A stretch of DNA of 64,000 bases from Bacteroidales bacterium (GTDB lineage Bacteria; Bacteroidota; Bacteroidia; Bacteroidales; Tenuifilaceae): the NCBI GenBank assembly GCA_020636835.1, contig JACJXC010000005.1, forward strand, positions 372,001-436,000. The letters are read 5' to 3'. A program made the position numbers and the translations under genes. The notes beneath the pieces were generated by a model. That model was not told where the DNA came from. It saw nothing but the letters and a program-made list of their open reading frames with translations, and did not search any database. This document shows positions 63,134 through 64,000 of the stretch, one piece after another. Position 1 is the first letter of the stretch. The number at the start of each line of letters is the position of its first letter.

Positions 63134-63898
63134 TTACATCATGCTAAACCGTTCTTGGAGCTGGCCAATAAAACTGGAGCTGGCCGTCAACCCTTTCACC
63201 CTGTCGAACGGTGGGTAAAGGATACAATCCTTCCCCTTAATCATAGACAGATACGAAACATTGATGATTTGATCGCGGTTAATCTGCATAAACGAATCGG
63301 AATACAACAAAATATCGCGGGCGGAGGTGTTGCGCTTCAGGTAGATCTCGGTTAAATCCGAAAGCAATAAAACCCAACGCTTCCTATCGTTCTGATAGTG
63401 AAAATAAACCACCTGGGCTAACTGAAGCATCCGGTATCCATCAACGGTTGTTACCATCAGGGTATTTCGGGCAGGGAAAGTTTTATCCAACTCATCGCAG
63501 AAGCGAATCGAAGGCATTGCCCTATCCCTCAAGTTAAAAAAACGCGCCATAACCTGCCTCAACTCCTCTGGTTCAAAAGGCTTTAACATATAATCGAAAG
63601 CCGATTGGCGCAAGGCATCAAGCAAATACTTATCGTAAGCGGTATAAAAAACCACCTGCATAGGCCAACAAACAGAGGGATTCAAATTACGAAGCAGATC
63701 GATACCGCTCTCCCCAGGCATCTCCACATCAAGAAAAAGCAGATCGGGTTTAAGTGTCAACACCAACTCCTCCCCCAGTTCCGCATTACGAGCAGTTCCA
63801 GCAATACGCACCCCGCTAAACTCAGCAAGGGAACTCATAAGCCGATCGATGCACAGAGGATCGTCATCAACAATAACAATATCTATATTTTTACTCAT
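63134..63898 (-). CDS. LytTR-family response regulator
   Basis: A 254-residue two-component regulator. The receiver domain has IVDDDP (acidic pocket), LLFLDVEMPGESG (phospho-Asp), TAYD and LKPFEP (Lys). The C-terminal LytTR DNA-binding domain (about 145-250) reads YFHYQNDRKRWVLLLSDLTEIYLK and FMQINRDQIINVSYLSMIKG. The tail of a histidine kinase gene lies 51 bp upstream on the same strand, giving a cognate pair. Confidence 0.94.
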   Translation of the reverse strand: MSKNIDIVIVDDDPLCIDRLMSSLAEFSGVRIAGTARNAELGEELVLTLKPDLLFLDVEMPGESGIDLLRNLNPSVCWPMQVVFYTAYDKYLLDALRQSAFDYMLKPFEPEELRQVMARFFNLRDRAMPSIRFCDELDKTFPARNTLMVTTVDGYRMLQLAQVVYFHYQNDRKRWVLLLSDLTEIYLKRNTSARDILLYSDSFMQINRDQIINVSYLSMIKGKDCILYPPFDRVKGLTASSSFIGQLQERFSMM

Positions 63899-63949
63899 TA
63901 CATATCAGGGTAACGCAAATCGAAAATAGTAAAAATCTGTAACAAACCG

Positions 63950-64000
63950 CTATAACTCGTACGAATAATCGCGGGGGATATACATTTCGACACGCGTACC
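63950..64000 (-). CDS. Sensor histidine kinase, C-terminal end (continues beyond window)
   Basis: The last 16 codons read GTRVEMYIPRDYSYEL and stop at 63950-63952. GTRVEMYIP is the usual end of the HATPase domain in LytS/HisKA_7-type kinases (G-box TxVx(I/M)xIP). The rest lies to the right of the window. It should phosphorylate the LytTR regulator directly downstream. Confidence 0.75.
   Translation of the reverse strand, partial: GTRVEMYIPRDYSYEL

Overview
The window is a chromosomal segment from a member of the Bacteroidota, most likely a Bacteroidales-type organism. The evidence is the TTG-N19-21-TAnnTTTG promoters with few Shine-Dalgarno sites, the serC-serA-DUF1015 order with a Lys-type phosphoglycerate dehydrogenase, the many lipoproteins and secreted proteins, and the general gene style. 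No rRNA, tRNA or CRISPR array was found.

Layout. Positions 1-16.6 kb are core genes: SAM hydrolase (cut by the window edge), mazG, an oligopeptide-type permease, tpiA, prmA, a 1531-residue envelope protein of unknown function, a YfcE-like phosphoesterase, rsmE, a 1025-residue ABCG-like transporter, a long-chain acyl-CoA ligase with a TetR-like operator, and truA. Positions 16.85-26.55 kb are an accessory defence segment bounded by two direct copies of a REP/MITE-like repeat. It holds a REP-associated transposase carrying an in-frame minisatellite, a single-chain type IIG restriction-modification enzyme, a cassette-like membrane protein gene between two 135-bp repeats, a reverse transcriptase with a probably structured leader RNA, and an AbiE toxin-antitoxin pair. 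A broken RimL-type acetyltransferase gene lies at the right edge.

Positions 26.77-35.56 kb are a leftward run of six tightly packed or overlapping genes. They encode a large MscS channel, a Kv-like channel with a C-terminal zinc ribbon, a small MscS channel, a GNAT-nitrilase fusion, a GNAT-deacetylase fusion and an SLC12-like transporter. Together they suggest a unit coupling ion flux to acylated amine metabolism. A CAP-domain protein, a chemoreceptor and an IS200-type element follow.

Positions 39-45.4 kb hold a GNAT-racemase pair, the serine operon (serC, serA, DUF1015) and a ComB-like phosphatase. Positions 45.5-64 kb hold lipoproteins (two with the same 69-bp leader, two paralogous), YggS, a DHOD-like protein, a transporter-porin pair, uvrA, an ECF sigma factor, dnaG, a tandem universal stress protein, and a LytTR response regulator with the tail of its kinase.

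The strongest candidates for undescribed biology are the reverse transcriptase cassette with its leader RNA, the attC-like repeats around it, and the channel/acyltransferase operon.
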